Shown: positions 35,033 to 47,120 of the stretch, in pieces
Layout of the letters: each line of letters begins with the position of its first letter
Numbering within the stretch: the first letter of the stretch is position 1
From: Canna indica
Lineage: Eukaryota > Streptophyta > Magnoliopsida > Zingiberales > Cannaceae
DNA length: 64,000 bases
NCBI GenBank assembly: GCA_034359265.1
Contig: CP136890.1
Span: 33,956,501 to 34,020,500, forward strand
Direction of reading: 5' to 3'
Position numbers and translations under genes: made by a program
Notes under the pieces: model-generated
What the model was told of the DNA's origin: nothing
Databases searched by the model: none
Seen by the model: the letters and a program-made list of their open reading frames with translations, nothing else

Positions 35033-37224
35033 TTCCAGTTCACTCTCTTGATAAAATATCTCCACATCCTACATATCTCAAGGTCATAATCTGAGAAAGA
35101 AATCAGGAAGAAGACCTGCAAACCATTCTCTAAGAAGAAATGGTAGAGGTATGACATCTAATCCCCCCAAATCCCTCTATAGGATTCATGTTCCTGAGGG
35201 GGAGAAATCATCTTCTAAGGGGGAGGGTAAAGATGATGTCAATATTCCATCTTGCTTTAATTTTCATGATGTTTATTCTATAATAGTAGAATTTGGTACT
35301 GATATTGTTGTTGTTGATGAAGAGATTGACTAATTTCCAGTAAAAACTGGACCTCTTTTGTCTTATCCAGTTCCTATGACTAAGATTGTCCCAATTGGAA
35401 CTGTATCCGAAGGAGTTAAAACTGCTGATGCTAGTCCTGAAACTGTCAAAAATGATGCTCCTGCTGTTGTTGAGACTTCACCTCTTGTATCTAAAGCTAT
35501 GGACCTCAATCTAGCTCCTTCATTTACAGCCAAAAGATGTGTCCTTGCCTCAACTCCACCTGTAGGTAATCTCTATTGAGAAGAAAATTATTGAATATTT
35601 CATAGCTGGTTCTGTAGGTTCTGCATCTCTGACTTTTGGGAGGATCTCTATTTCGTCCAATCCTGACAGCTCTGAGTGACTGTGATTTTTTCTCCTTTGG
35701 CTTATTCGGCCAAAAAGGGGGAGATCAAAGGTAGTTCGATGATTATAACTGGCCTTTTATAGTGGATGATACCTTAGACTTCTCTGAGTAACACTTTATC
35801 TTGTTTGACTGATTCTGGTTGTATGTCTGGTGTTGATTGGTTGTATTTTCTTACTCTAACTATGGTGGTGGTTGTGAAACCGTGATGATATTTATGTCTA
35901 TGACTAGATATTGTCTTAAACTGTTGAACTTTATTTTGGCAGTTATTTAGAATCTATGAAACTATCATAATTTTTGTCTGAATGTTTTTTTTGTGATATA
36001 AGGCAAAGGGGGAGATTGTTAGTGTTAGCCTTTTTATGAGATTGACTATCTTTGGTAAAAGTACTCCAGGTTAATTCTCAGTCAACTAGGAGAAGTGCTC
36101 TTGCAATCTATCGATTTCAGGATAAGGATGCAGCGCAAAATGAGGACTGTTTGTTTCCTGCAGATATGATGACTTTTGGTCTTCATTATTAATGATGATT
36201 TTGATCTCTGATTTTTTAATCATCGTTAATTTTATTGCGGACGGGTAGAGGAGAGCTAATCTTTAATATTTTTCGGGCGTTACTCCTTTTGATCTTTATG
36301 GTCATTTTGTTTTGGTGGTGATTGTTTATTTTGAACCGATGACTGTTGGTTGTTGAACTGATGGTATTATTGAACAATAATTATGTCAGCATTGATTCAG
36401 ATCTATCAGTTGTCACATATAAATTCCGGTGAAAAGATCTGATTTATCAACTCCTGTGTGCGTACACTGTGTTGACAGTTATTTTGAGGAGTTGAGACTG
36501 CTGAGTGCAAGACGGCAACAATCTACCTTTTTTATCTTCAAGTGAAGATGGTTTCAGACTGTTAACTCACTACAACACAACGACTATGTAGAGGACGGGA
36601 CTCTATGGCTGGGATGTCATAGAGAGGCATGTTGGTATGTACTTGTAATAGCAAATATATTTTTGTTATTTCTAATTCACTGTAGTACTGGTAGTTGGGT
36701 TTCGCGTGTAAAATCCTGAGGACTTATATTGTACTTATTGAGATTGGATTAGGCATCTGTCCGATGAGTGCCCCACAGATTAGGTGACAAGCTTTGTCAC
36801 TGAACTGCGTAAACAAACCTTTGTGTTTGCGTGTGATTTTTATTTTGGTTCTTATTTTGGTACTAGCAACAGTTGCAATAACAGTTGAAACTTCCTATTC
36901 AACTATCCTTAATAGAAATTTCCATAGAGACCTATATTGTCACACAAGATTTGCAACAAACATATATTTGTAAGAAGAAACATATTTTTTGTCACGACCA
37001 TATTTCATGGCTATATATTGGACGCCAAAGGATATTTATTTGGCATCATTTTGCATTCTTGGGACGATAATAGTATCTGTGGCTACTGATGTACTTAATA
37101 GCCGCGAGTAGAGGGTGATTAATAATTCACAAGATTTGCCACAAACATGCATTCGTTAGAAGAAACATATTCTTTGCCAAAACTATATTTCTTGGCTATA
37201 TATTTGCCGCCAAAGGACTTTTAT
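35033..37224 (+). mobile_element. Copia C, right part with 3' LTR and a duplicated tail
   Basis: After the gypsy target duplication the copia internal region continues (35038-36004), with a PPT aaagggggag (36005-36014) and an LTR starting TGTTAGTGTTAGCC at 36017 and resembling 6206 and 17040. Around 36943-37224 a segment of about 100 bp (cacaagatttgc to atatttggc) occurs twice, 185 bp apart. No pol domain is present between the LTRs. Confidence 0.65.
35151..35579 (+). pseudogene. Unrecognised open frames in copia C before the 3' LTR
   Basis: Two short frames (35151-35333 and 35358-35579) follow a frame that reads through the gypsy insertion point (KSPEKFETPVP, VHSLDKISP). The peptides are Pro-, Lys- and acid-rich (VPEGEKSSSKGEGKDD; PVPMTKIVPIGTV) and match no domain I recognise. 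Their position after the place of pol and before the PPT recalls the extra ORF of some Sirevirus-like elements, but this is only a guess from position. Confidence 0.35.
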
Positions 37225-38058
37225 TTGGGTATATGAAGTCAAGAACAGTTCTTAAAAGAATCATATGAGGGTATATTTATACCCTGCTGAAGAAACAGCT
37301 GTTCAATGAAAAGAAAACTATCTGTTACAGGCCGCCGATCGAATGGTCGGTCGACCGACTAGTCGACCGGTCCTTCGATCGCTGCAATTCTCCCAGTGGT
37401 CGGTCGACCGACGGGTCGATCGCCCAGACACAAATTTCATGATTCGAGATCCGGTCGACCCGTCGATCGACCGTCGCGATCTCGCATCTTCAGCAAACGC
37501 AAGTAGGTCGATCGACTGGTCGACCGCCAGGCTTACTGCCTATTTCAGGCCTCTGTCAGTCGACCGAAGTAGCCACTGCCTGTTTTAGGCAATGTTCGAT
37601 CGATCGATCGGTCGACCGATAAGGCTACTGCCTGATACCTTACCCTATTCGGTCGACCGATAAGGCTACTGCCTGATACCTTACCCTATTCGGTCGACCG
37701 ACCGGTCGACCGAACTTAGGCTTAGTTTGTTTTTCAGCCGATTTCTTTCGCGCTTCGTTTTTGGGTTTCAGCTTTCAATGTGCATAATTTTGGAGAGCTC
37801 TCATGTGAACTTTGAGCCCGTCCAATGTGACTTTTGTGCACGCGTCGCTCTTCGAGAAGTATCCGCGACGAACCCGAGAGCGACGATCAATGTCCTTCCG
37901 ATTTCCGATTTCTCCGATTTTTCCGATCGAGGACATCGAATGCTAATTAATATGGAACCTGAAACATATTCTCAATGAAATCATTAGTCCCATGTTTGTT
38001 ATCATCATAACCATCAAAACCGAGATTAAGGCTAAGGTTGAAAACCTAAAGCCAACAA
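37225..38058 (-). repeat. Partial 3' LTR of A2
   Basis: Matches 43520-44210 of the right LTR and starts on the minus strand with TGTTGGCTTTAGG. About 740 bp at the far end is missing. Confidence 0.85.
37333..37720. repeat. Cluster of GGTCGACC-type palindromes, left A2 LTR
   Basis: Dense words such as ggtcggtcgaccgac and cggtcgaccgaccgg, with partial internal duplication (cgataaggctactgcctg twice). The cluster lies in U3, upstream of the LTR TATA on the minus strand. It is also found at 43610-43865 and 54785-54925. Confidence 0.85.
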
Positions 38059-38072
38059 TCTCCCCCTTTTTG
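38059..38072 (-). promoter_or_regulatory. Polypurine tract of A2
   Basis: Reads aaaaagggggagat on the minus strand, directly before the LTR TGTTGGC. Confidence 0.85.
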
Positions 38073-41000
38073 ATGATGACAAATATCCTTAAGAAAATAT
38101 ATACAATAAAGCATAAGGATATCAACTTAGAGATTTCTCCCCTTATCAACATGCATATCTAAAAGAATAAACTCCCCCTATCCATATGCATGGATTTCCT
38201 ATATTTTCCTCCCCTTTACCTATACTTTTCTCTCTATTTTAACTATATATTTCTCCCCCTTTTGACTACACATTTCTCCCATTTTTGACATCAATCAAAA
38301 AGGGCAATAAAAAGGGCAATCTAATCAAAGGGATGAAACACAATTATTTTTTCATGAAGTTGAGACTTCAAAGATTATTTTCATGAAACATGAAAATCTC
38401 AACCAAATGGATGGAAAACAAATGTTTAACTTAGCATGGTTTCATTTGACATATGCATGAAAACATGAAGATGCTAAGTATCAATTCTTTGATTTCATTC
38501 AAACTTTCAAAATACCAAGATCTAATCATTTAAAGCATGTTTTAGAAGTTTGAAATGAAAATGAAATCATTTGATCCAAATATAAACTTAGCACATGGTT
38601 TCATTTGAAATAAGCATAAAAACTATGAAAATGCTAAGTCTCAATTTTGCTATCTACTGATGTTTTCTCATATTTAGGCATCTAGACATCAAACATGAGA
38701 TAATGTAAGTCTATGAATTAAGTTTGGGCTTAAGATGAAATTTTTAATTCACTTTGTTGACTTAGGTCAACCTATACTTATAGTTTTCAAAAATCAAGCT
38801 TTTAAGTTTATATAAAGTCATATCTTTAACAAATATTTTTGAAACCAATTTTTTGGATGAAAATTTTTGATATCAATTATTGAATGGTCATTTGACATGC
38901 ATGAATAAAGTTTAAACTCAAAAGAATTTTCAAAGACCATTTTTCATCCTATATTGATTTTAATAAACAAATGGATCCAAAATATCAAAATCATTTCTAG
39001 AAATAATTTTACTCATGAAATTGAGTTAATGATATTAAAAATGGAATCCAAATGGTGTACATGAGTATCTATATGAAGTTTTCAAAGAAAAATCAAAGTA
39101 TCGGAAAGATTGATATTTCATATAAGGATACTTTCTATTTTCGAAATCCAACTTCAAAATTTCATTATAAATTAGATTCCTGACAAAACTTTTTGAAATT
39201 TTTACTGATAAAACTAGACTTTTCAGTGAATGTGTAGTTTCAAGAATCATCTAAAAATAATTTTTTTATATTTTTCTAGAAATAACTGAAATTGGTGATA
39301 CCAATTGTTGAACAAATGGCAATTCCATAATTTTTTAGTTATTTTCAAAAATTCTTAGTTTTCATTCAAACTTTTATGACACCACATAATGGTCATGTAA
39401 AGAGTATATGTCAAGTTTGGGATGAAAATTATGTCCTTAAGTCAAGATATCAACCTAGCAGGGTTTCATTCAAAACTAAACTAGTTTTTATGAAACTTGC
39501 TAAGTTTCAATCTTAACATTTACTTATGATTTTTCAAATTTAAACCTATGGATATTTAACATGAGTAAATCTAAACATGTTTCTCAAATAAGGATTATAA
39601 ATGAGACTTTTAAGTCAACTTGTTGACTTGGGTCAACTAGGTTCAAAAGAGGTAATCATGAATTAACCTTTATTGTCATTTTATCCATATTCATATGAAT
39701 TTTTCATTTTAAATGCATGGAAACATGTTATACCTATTCCTAAACATGTTTAAGAAGTTTTGGACTTAAAATAAAGTGCCCAAGTCAATTTGTTGACTTG
39801 GTTCAAACCTTTTCAAGTTTAAGTCCCCTAAAGTGATATAGATATCACATTGTTCATCTAGACATGATTTTTTAATTTTAGATACCTAGACTCATGTGAT
39901 ATGTGTATGTAAACATGTTCATTTCATTTCTAGCCTAAAATGAGGTCTCTAACAATTAATTTTAAACTAGTCCAATTTCATTCAATATTAATATCATGAA
40001 ATTGCCTAGTTATCATGAAATTGCCTACTCATGAAAATTCAATATTTATCATTCAAAAACAATCATGAGTATAGAGACATCAATATTCATGAATATTCAA
40101 TTATTATATTTTAAAAAAATTTGCAAAACTAATTCATGCCTTTTTCTTAGAAATTTGCCCAACCTTTTCATTTCCTTTTCATTTTATTATAGATAGCATA
40201 GCTTTCCAATTCTTAACTTGCAAGTAGATTTCATTAGTATCATAATGAAATAATATGACTACTAGCAAGCTAACATACTACATAGCAAGGTTCAATACGA
40301 AGTTTCATTTTAAAACTTTAACCTATGCTAGATAGTAAAGATTCATTTTAAATGAGTTTTCATGATATCTAAATGAATCTAAGAGATCTTAAGATGTGAA
40401 CTATTTGAGAAATAAGATCTCTACCTGTGTTAAACTAGTTTGGACTTACAAGAAGGTCTCTAATAATAGATATTTACCTAGAACAAGTTTCATTCAATGA
40501 AATTTGTCTAAGTACTAAAGTTCTACCTACTCATGAGAATTCAAGGATTTTAACATGTAATTCTAATCATAAGTATAGGCATAATCAACCATGAAAATTG
40601 AGGTATTAAACTAGAAATATGCAATAACCAAAAACATACCTCATCCATGAATTTAGCCAAACTAATCTATTCTATTTAACCTTTCATTTTATCATAACTT
40701 GCAAGTATACTTTATAAATAGAACATGAAATCAATTCTACATGCAAGCTATCAAACTAAATGGTGAAGAGAGAAACCAAGTATCATTTATCAAATTTAAC
40801 TTCACTAAATAGCATGGATTCATTTTCAAATAAATCTTCATGATAACAAAATTAATCAAGAGATCTCAAAATATGAAATTTTGAAAAATAACTTCTCCAA
40901 CCCTTCCTATTGGTTGAAAACCGAAAGGCCACAATGTGCCTACGATTTAGAACCGCAAGGTCGCTTAGGCCCTTTACATGCCACCTAGGTCTCCGAGGAG

Positions 41001-41320
41001 ACTGGAAAATCAAAAATCAAAAACGTTTTTTAAATATATTAAGAGCGGGGAAAATCAATCAATTTTTGAGCATGTATCATAACTCCAACTTAGATAAAAC
41101 AAAGGGATATAGGAGATGATACCATAATAGTTTTGATGCCAACTTTACCTAAGGCATCAAGGTGATTTGAAGTTGAAACCTCTTAGAGATTTCTCATTAA
41201 GATCTAAGGTCAACTTCAATCCTTCAATTTCTTTACCCTTGTGTGGTTCCTCCCCCTACAAAAGAGCATGATACCTTTGGTACCCAAATAGCTTTGGGTC
41301 CTTGGGGGTTAGAGGGCTTA
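38073..41320. other. Long non-coding interior of A2
   Basis: No open frame here has a recognisable domain. It is colinear with 2380-4400 of A1. It holds the degenerate modules with cores at about 38748-38765, 39612-39629 and 39781-39800. Nearer gag, a block around 40910-41010 (accgaaaggccacaat and cctaggtctccgaggagac) is well kept in A1 at 4000-4085. Confidence 0.7.
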
Positions 41321-41325
41321 GGAAT

Positions 41326-42709
41326 CTAAAGTGTCCTAGCAACACTTGGATTTCTCTTTAATGTGCAATCATGGATGACATGCCCAAATACACAACAACA
41401 AAAGCAATGTCCATTAAATTTCTTTTTGTTTTTGTTATGGACATGAGATTTATCCTTAGAATGCTTGACATTGAAAAGATGATGGTCATGAGCATTCTTA
41501 AGTGAAATATTTTTCTTTTGAATTTGAGATTTAAAAGTACAATGCCTAACATGAGATTTTGCATTAGGATGAATAACATGACATTTTGCATTAGAATGCA
41601 TAGCATGAGATTTATGATGATCATAGGCATTTTTGAAAGAAACATTTTTCTTTCCATTTTTCTTGAAGGAAGTTGAGTTTCTCAAATTATGTACTTCCTT
41701 GTTCAAAACCAAAATCTCATCTTTCAAAACTTCAATTGACTTATGCATGGCATATAGTTGAGATTTCAATATATTGTTCTCACTTACTATATTTGAATTC
41801 TCAAATTTTAAATTTTCATTTTCAAGCTTTAAGTCCTTAAGCTCAAAATTCAATCTATCATGGCATAAATCAAATGAGTTAGACTTCAATTTCTCATTTT
41901 CTAGCTTTAATTTATCCACATGAGAATTAAGCATTACATTATCTTTCTTTAGTATCTTATTTTCCTTATCCTTTTTAGCAAGCAAGGTGTACATTATCTT
42001 GTATTCACTTACTAACTCATCATATTGCATATCTTGAGAATTAGAAGAGCTAGTACTAACATTTTCATTATTATGACTAGAAGGTAGAGAGTATACCTCA
42101 TCATTGGTACTCATGAGGCAAAACTTTTGAAGTAGCTTCATAGTCATTGCTAGAGGGTGCTTCAAATGTGTGAGAGGTGGAGGTGGAAGCACTTGACCTT
42201 TTCCTTGATTTGTTCTTCATGCTTGGCCAATTTTTCTTCACATGCCCCTTCTCTTTGCAAGCGTGGCAGATTACTCTTCTTTTTCGGCTCTTGGTGCTAC
42301 TTCTTTGACTAGAAGAGCTATGGGCATCAAAACCAAGATTAGTAGTAGGTGTGTGACCATTGTCATCACCACATTCATCAAAAGTGCCAATTTCTTCGGT
42401 TTTGGCATAATAAAATATTTAACGAGGCTCATAAATCAAAAGCCGAAGAACAATGCATGACTTTTTCTAAGAAGCCATTTGGTAACGTGCAAAGAATATA
42501 ATTCATGGCATCTCCATTATACTTAAACATTTTTTATCTAATTCACTCCAGTCATGCATGTCAACCTTAGGTTCAATGAATTTCCAATGTAGCATGTTAA
42601 AGACTCCAAAACATTTAGTCTTTAAATAATTGTACATCCTATACTTCCAAAGACCAAAGTTCAATTCATCGAACCTAGGAGGAGAAGACGCTACACTCTC
42701 TAGAGCCAT
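41326..42709 (-). pseudogene. gag of A2 with two zinc knuckles and coiled coil, frameshifted
   Basis: It starts MALESVASSPPRF at 42709. The UBN2-like N-terminus is frameshifted near 42530 and again near 42120. From 42192 to 41326 an open stretch of 288 codons holds the following: an Asp/Ser-rich part, a coiled coil (about residues 60-170, repeats of LKLENEKLK type), a His/Asn/Lys-rich part with repeated HxxNAKxHV words, and a C-terminal CCHC knuckle CFCCCVFGHVIHDC. The first knuckle near 42240-42300 reads CHACKEKGH-like in another frame. Gag packages element RNA. The family may depend on another copia element for enzymes. Confidence 0.78.
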
Positions 42710-42763
42710 TTCTAGATCGAGACTAGGTGTAGACGAGATTGTGAAATCTCAAGCTACGAACCC

Positions 42764-42775
42764 GCTCTGATACCA
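42764..42775 (-). promoter_or_regulatory. Primer binding site of A2
   Basis: TGGTATCAGAGC on the minus strand, complementary to initiator-Met tRNA. Confidence 0.88.
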
Positions 42776-42777
42776 AT

Positions 42778-44210
42778 TGTGGGCGAAATGGTGACACTAG
42801 AGGGAGGGGTGAATAGTGTGTTTACTAATTCAATTAGCCTAAATCCACTTTTAATCGTTTACTTAGATTGGTTTAGGCAATTTACAATTGAATGCGATTA
42901 GATGCGGAAGCTTATAAATGATTAAGCAATTAAAGCACAACAAAATGAAACAATGCAAAAACAAGATTTATAGTGGTTCGGCCCCAATGCCTACTCTACT
43001 ACCTAAGCACCCCGCTTAGGATTTCCAAACTAGTTTTACTAGATTAATTTACATTTCCCTTACACAGAGGACTTTTCACCGAAGAGACACACTCTCGACC
43101 TAAGGCACTTCCACACCCAGAAGTCATTGCCTTCTTATCGAGAGTCCTCTTCCACCTCAACCCTAAGGGACAACTAAACTAATCCTAGTAAACACTAAGT
43201 TTACACAAGTGGCTTTACTCATTTTCATTAAAGATACCACTTCCACACAAGACCTAACACAAGGTCTTTATGCACACAAATTTAAAATCAGTTCAAATAA
43301 CAAATAAAATTACAATTGAAAAGAGCTTAAAATGAAACCAAGATTTCGTGCTCTTTTCCAAGCCATGGAGCCTTCAACTCTTCAGGAGGTAGAACTCGAA
43401 TCAATTCCCGAGTTGAGGCAACAGAGCTTGTACGCTTGAAGAAAATGTCACAGATAGAGAAGCAGCGCAAGCTTTTTGGAATGCTTCAAATCTTCCTCTT
43501 AGAATGCTCAATGAAGGCTGTAAGTCAAGAACAGTTCTTAAAAGAACCATATGAGGGTATATTTATATCCTGCTGAAGAAACAGCTGTTCAACGGATAGA
43601 AAACTATTCGTTACAGGCCGCCGGTCGAATGGTCGGTCGACCGACTGGTCGATCGGTCCTTCGACCGCTGCAATTCTCCCTGTGGTCGGTCGACCGACGG
43701 GTCGACCGCCCAGACATAAATTTCACGATCCGCCATCCGATCGACAGTTGCGATCTCGCGTCTTCAGCAAACGCAGGTCGGTCGACCAGTCGGTCGACCG
43801 ATCGGCCAACCAATAAGGCTACTGCATGATACCTTACCCTATTCGGTCGACCGACCGGTCGACCGAACTTAGGCTGAGTTTGTTTTTCAGCCGATTTCTT
43901 CCGCGCTTCATTTTCGGGTTCCGGCTTTCAACGTGCATCATCTTGGAGAGCTCTCTTGTGAACTTTGAGCCCGTCCAAAGAAACTTTGGTGCATGCATCG
44001 CTCTTCGAGAAGTTTCCGTGATGAACCCGAGCGCGACAATCAATGTCCTTCCGATTTCCAATTTCTCCAATTCTTCTGATCGAGGACATCGAACGCTAAT
44101 TGATATGTAACCTGAAACATATTTTCAATGAAATCATTAGTCTCATGTTTGTTATCATCAAAACCATCAAAACCGAGATTAAGGCTAAGGTTGAAAACCT
44201 AAAGCCAACA
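42778..44210 (-). repeat. 5' LTR of A2
   Basis: 1433 bp, from tgtgggcg (42778, plus reading) to gccaaca (44210). The minus-strand TATA is GGATATAAATATACC near 43553-43567. Splice-like and G-run features near 42800 match A1 and A3. Confidence 0.88.
43610..43865. repeat. Cluster of GGTCGACC-type palindromes, right A2 LTR
   Basis: Same CpG-dense words as at 37333-37720, immediately upstream (on the minus strand) of the LTR TATA. Several have decayed from tcgacc to tcgatc. Confidence 0.85.
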
Positions 44211-44349
44211 TTGCTATCCAAACATGCTAGAACCAAAAAAGCCTAGAACAATAGGTCGATCATTCAGCGAGTCCTTGGACACTCAAGCATCCAACCGGTT
44301 GATACCATGGTCGAAGTCCGAACAATTGAATAAGGAATAGATTGGAGAA

Positions 44350-45600
44350 CCCCTTACATTAATTACCTCAAGCAACGCAAAATCTCGGAAGGCATCCCCA
44401 ACCCGGGCAGATTTAAAGAATGGCAAGCTACTACACGCTTCTTGATAACCAGCTCTACTAAAGAGGGCTCTTCCGACCACTCCTCAAGTGTGTCACCTAA
44501 CCTCGAACAACCACTATAGTGGCAGAGGTCCACGACGACATATGTGGTAACCACATCGAAGGAAGGTCACTAGCAGCCAAAATCCTCCGAGTCGGCTAGT
44601 TCTAACCAAGTATGAAGACAAATTGCGGTTTTTACGTCAAAAAATGCGACAAGTGCCAAAGGTTCTCAGGAGTTTCTCAACTACATCCGAACCCTTGCAC
44701 AGTTCAGGCATCAGTTGGCCATTCCACAAGTGTGGTATAGACCTCCTTGGTCCTTTTCCCCTAACACCTGGGCAATTCATGTTCTTGGTCATAGCAATCG
44801 ACTACTTCACCAAGTGGATAGAGGTTGAACCCCTAACAACGATTATAACAGATAAAGTCAAGAAGTTCGTTTGGAAGAACATCATCTACATATTTGGAAT
44901 ACCACGAAAACTCGTTAGAGACAACGGGACTCAATTCACGGTTCGATGATTCCGAGAGTTTTGCTCGGACCTTGGCATCAAACAACTCTTCTCATCTGTT
45001 GAGCACCCGCAAATAAATGGCTTAGCCGAAGTAGCCAACAAAGTAATCCTAATCGGGTTAAAGAAAAAGCTCGACTGAGTCAAGGCCTACTGGGTCGATG
45101 AATTACCCAAAGTACTCTAGAGTTACAACACAACAACTCAATCTTCCACCTCGGAAACCCCGTACTGCCTCATTTATGGGGCAGAGGCCACGATCTCCGC
45201 CGAGATCGTGGAACCTAACCTCCACAGAATTGATTTCGAGGAACAAGGTAACACAAAAGCCCGAGTCACCGAACTCGATCTCAATGAAGAAGAGTGAGAA
45301 CTCGCCAAAATCAGAGAAGAGGCGATGAAGGTCAGGATCGCCCAAAAATATACGACAAACGTGTCAGGCCAAGGAACTTTGTGGAAGGAGATCTAGTTCT
45401 CCGAAAGATCGAACCACTAAGATAACCAGTCGAAGAAGGCAAGCTTGCCCCAAATAAGGAACGCCCCTATCGGCTCATATAGGTCCTCGGAAAGGGTGCC
45501 TACAGAATAGCAGAACTCTCCGGGTGAGAACTCCCACGATCTTGGAACGCGGCCTCCCTGCGGGCCTATTACAACTAAGAATTCCCCTATAAAGTACGAC
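44350..45600 (+). pseudogene. Tat-type gypsy integrase, broken
   Basis: The zinc finger (EVHDDICGNH at about 44530, KKCDKCQRF at about 44640) is followed in another frame by the core: CGIDLLGPFPLTPGQF, AIDYFTKWIEVEPL (first D), FGIPRKLVRDNGTQF (second D), and then, after a stop, HPQINGLAEVANK. Here the position expected for the catalytic Glu is in decayed text. Many stops and frameshifts follow to about 45560. It would have inserted element DNA and is not functional. Confidence 0.82.
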
Positions 45601-46039
45601 AAAGGCTATGATGCTCTTTTCCTCACTTGGTGGTTTTTTCCCACTAGGTTTTCCCCATTGAATGTTTTTAATGAGGTCCTACCTAGTGTAAGCCGAGTTC
45701 AGCTCTCGGTGGGGTATGATGTATCTTTATAGCAAAGTTGCTTTCTCTATTACGCAAACATCTTTTGTGTCTAACCTCCCTTGTAGCCATCGCATGTTTT
45801 GTAGGAGGAATTAACACGGTCTCACAACTAGCCCTTGACCCACGTGACGCACCGTCTCTCTTCGGCTGAAATTCTCCCTTGGCACTGTCAAGCGCACGAA
45901 CAAACGAAACCCCGTTCCCACCTAAATTCGAACTCAACACTCTACATAAAGACTAGAACTCAGGTTCTCACCAGTTTAGCTCTCTAGCCTCAGTGACTAT
46001 TCGGGGCCCCTGCGCCCTCAATGACCCCAAGCGCGCCTA

Positions 46040-46225
46040 TCGCGAGCTCGATTTTTACCAAGTCTGGTCCTCAGCCCTATACATGGCCTCCGGCTTAGTT
46101 TGGCATGCTCCCAGCGAGCAAAACAACCCTAAGTGAGTCTATCGCAAGCTCGGTTTTCACCAAGTTTGGTCCTTAGCCCTACACAGCCTTCGGCTTAGCC
46201 CAACGCATTCTCAAGCAAATAGCAC
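46040..46225. repeat. Tandem duplication of about 105 bp in the Tat 3' region
   Basis: Two copies of a segment beginning atcgcgagctcg / atcgcaagctcg and containing accaagtctggtcc, about 105 bp apart. The rest of 45660-47120 shows no gene. Confidence 0.65.
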
Positions 46226-47120
46226 AATCATAAATGGTAAAATTACAGCTCAAACTATCCAAGCATGCAAGAAACAACCTTTCAGGCAAAAAGAAAGATA
46301 TATCTTTTAATTCATAAAATCCCACGAATGGGGTACATACACTTATAACCCCACAGGGGGCTATTCAAAAGAAACACTTTCAAGCAAAATGTCCGAGATG
46401 GACGGCAAGAGAGATGAGCAAGAAACGAAATTTAGGCTCAAAGTTCTGCTCCCAAGATTCGACGGTGTGTGCAAACTGGGTCTGGGAAGCCCTTGCAACC
46501 CAGGAGTTGGAAGGACAGGCAGAGAAGGAATTCAAAGTGGTGGCGGGCAATGCCAAGAACCACTGACAAGGGTTCTAAGCTAGCACGGTGTTCGCTGAAA
46601 ACCATGGAAATAGGCCACGCCTTTGCCGTAAGCCCGATTGTACAGACCAACAGCTGAAGCTCCTTCTCCTGCTATGATCCTTAAGCCGGATGGTACAAAC
46701 ACATGACAAATGACGAACCCCTCGCCAAACAAAAAGCAACCTCTAGTAGAATGGTCATCTCCGACACTTCCCAATCCATGATCTCTATAGCACACAACAA
46801 AGCCGGGGGGGTATTTATAGGGCCAACACATGAACTGTCACCATAACTAACAGATCAACGATACTCCTTTTTGTCAAAGACATAATTGTGATTAATGCGT
46901 CAAGAAATGACTGCCAAGTCCCCATTTATGATCATTTTCCATTGAGATATATCTGTGGTACAAATGGCACGCATCCATGAGAGTTGTTTCAGACATCACC
47001 TTCGGCTCAAATACCAAAGCAAAGATTGAGAACCCACCTCGAAACTAGCCAAGGATGTAAAGACTAATCTCACTCAGAGCTCAGCCCATAGTCTTCTTGA
47101 CTCCGACCAAGCTTAGGGGC

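Larger units (their letters stand above)
37225..44210 (-). mobile_element. Element A2: gag-only LTR retrotransposon, most complete copy
   Basis: Minus-strand order: 5' LTR (44210-42778), PBS (42775-42764), gag (42709-41326), about 3.2 kb of non-coding DNA with repeat modules (41320-38073), PPT (38072-38059), and a 3' LTR (38058-37225) missing its distal part. No protease, integrase, RT or RNase H is seen. It lies in a decayed Tat-type gypsy on its right. The left flank is lost, so the target duplication cannot be checked. Confidence 0.85.
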
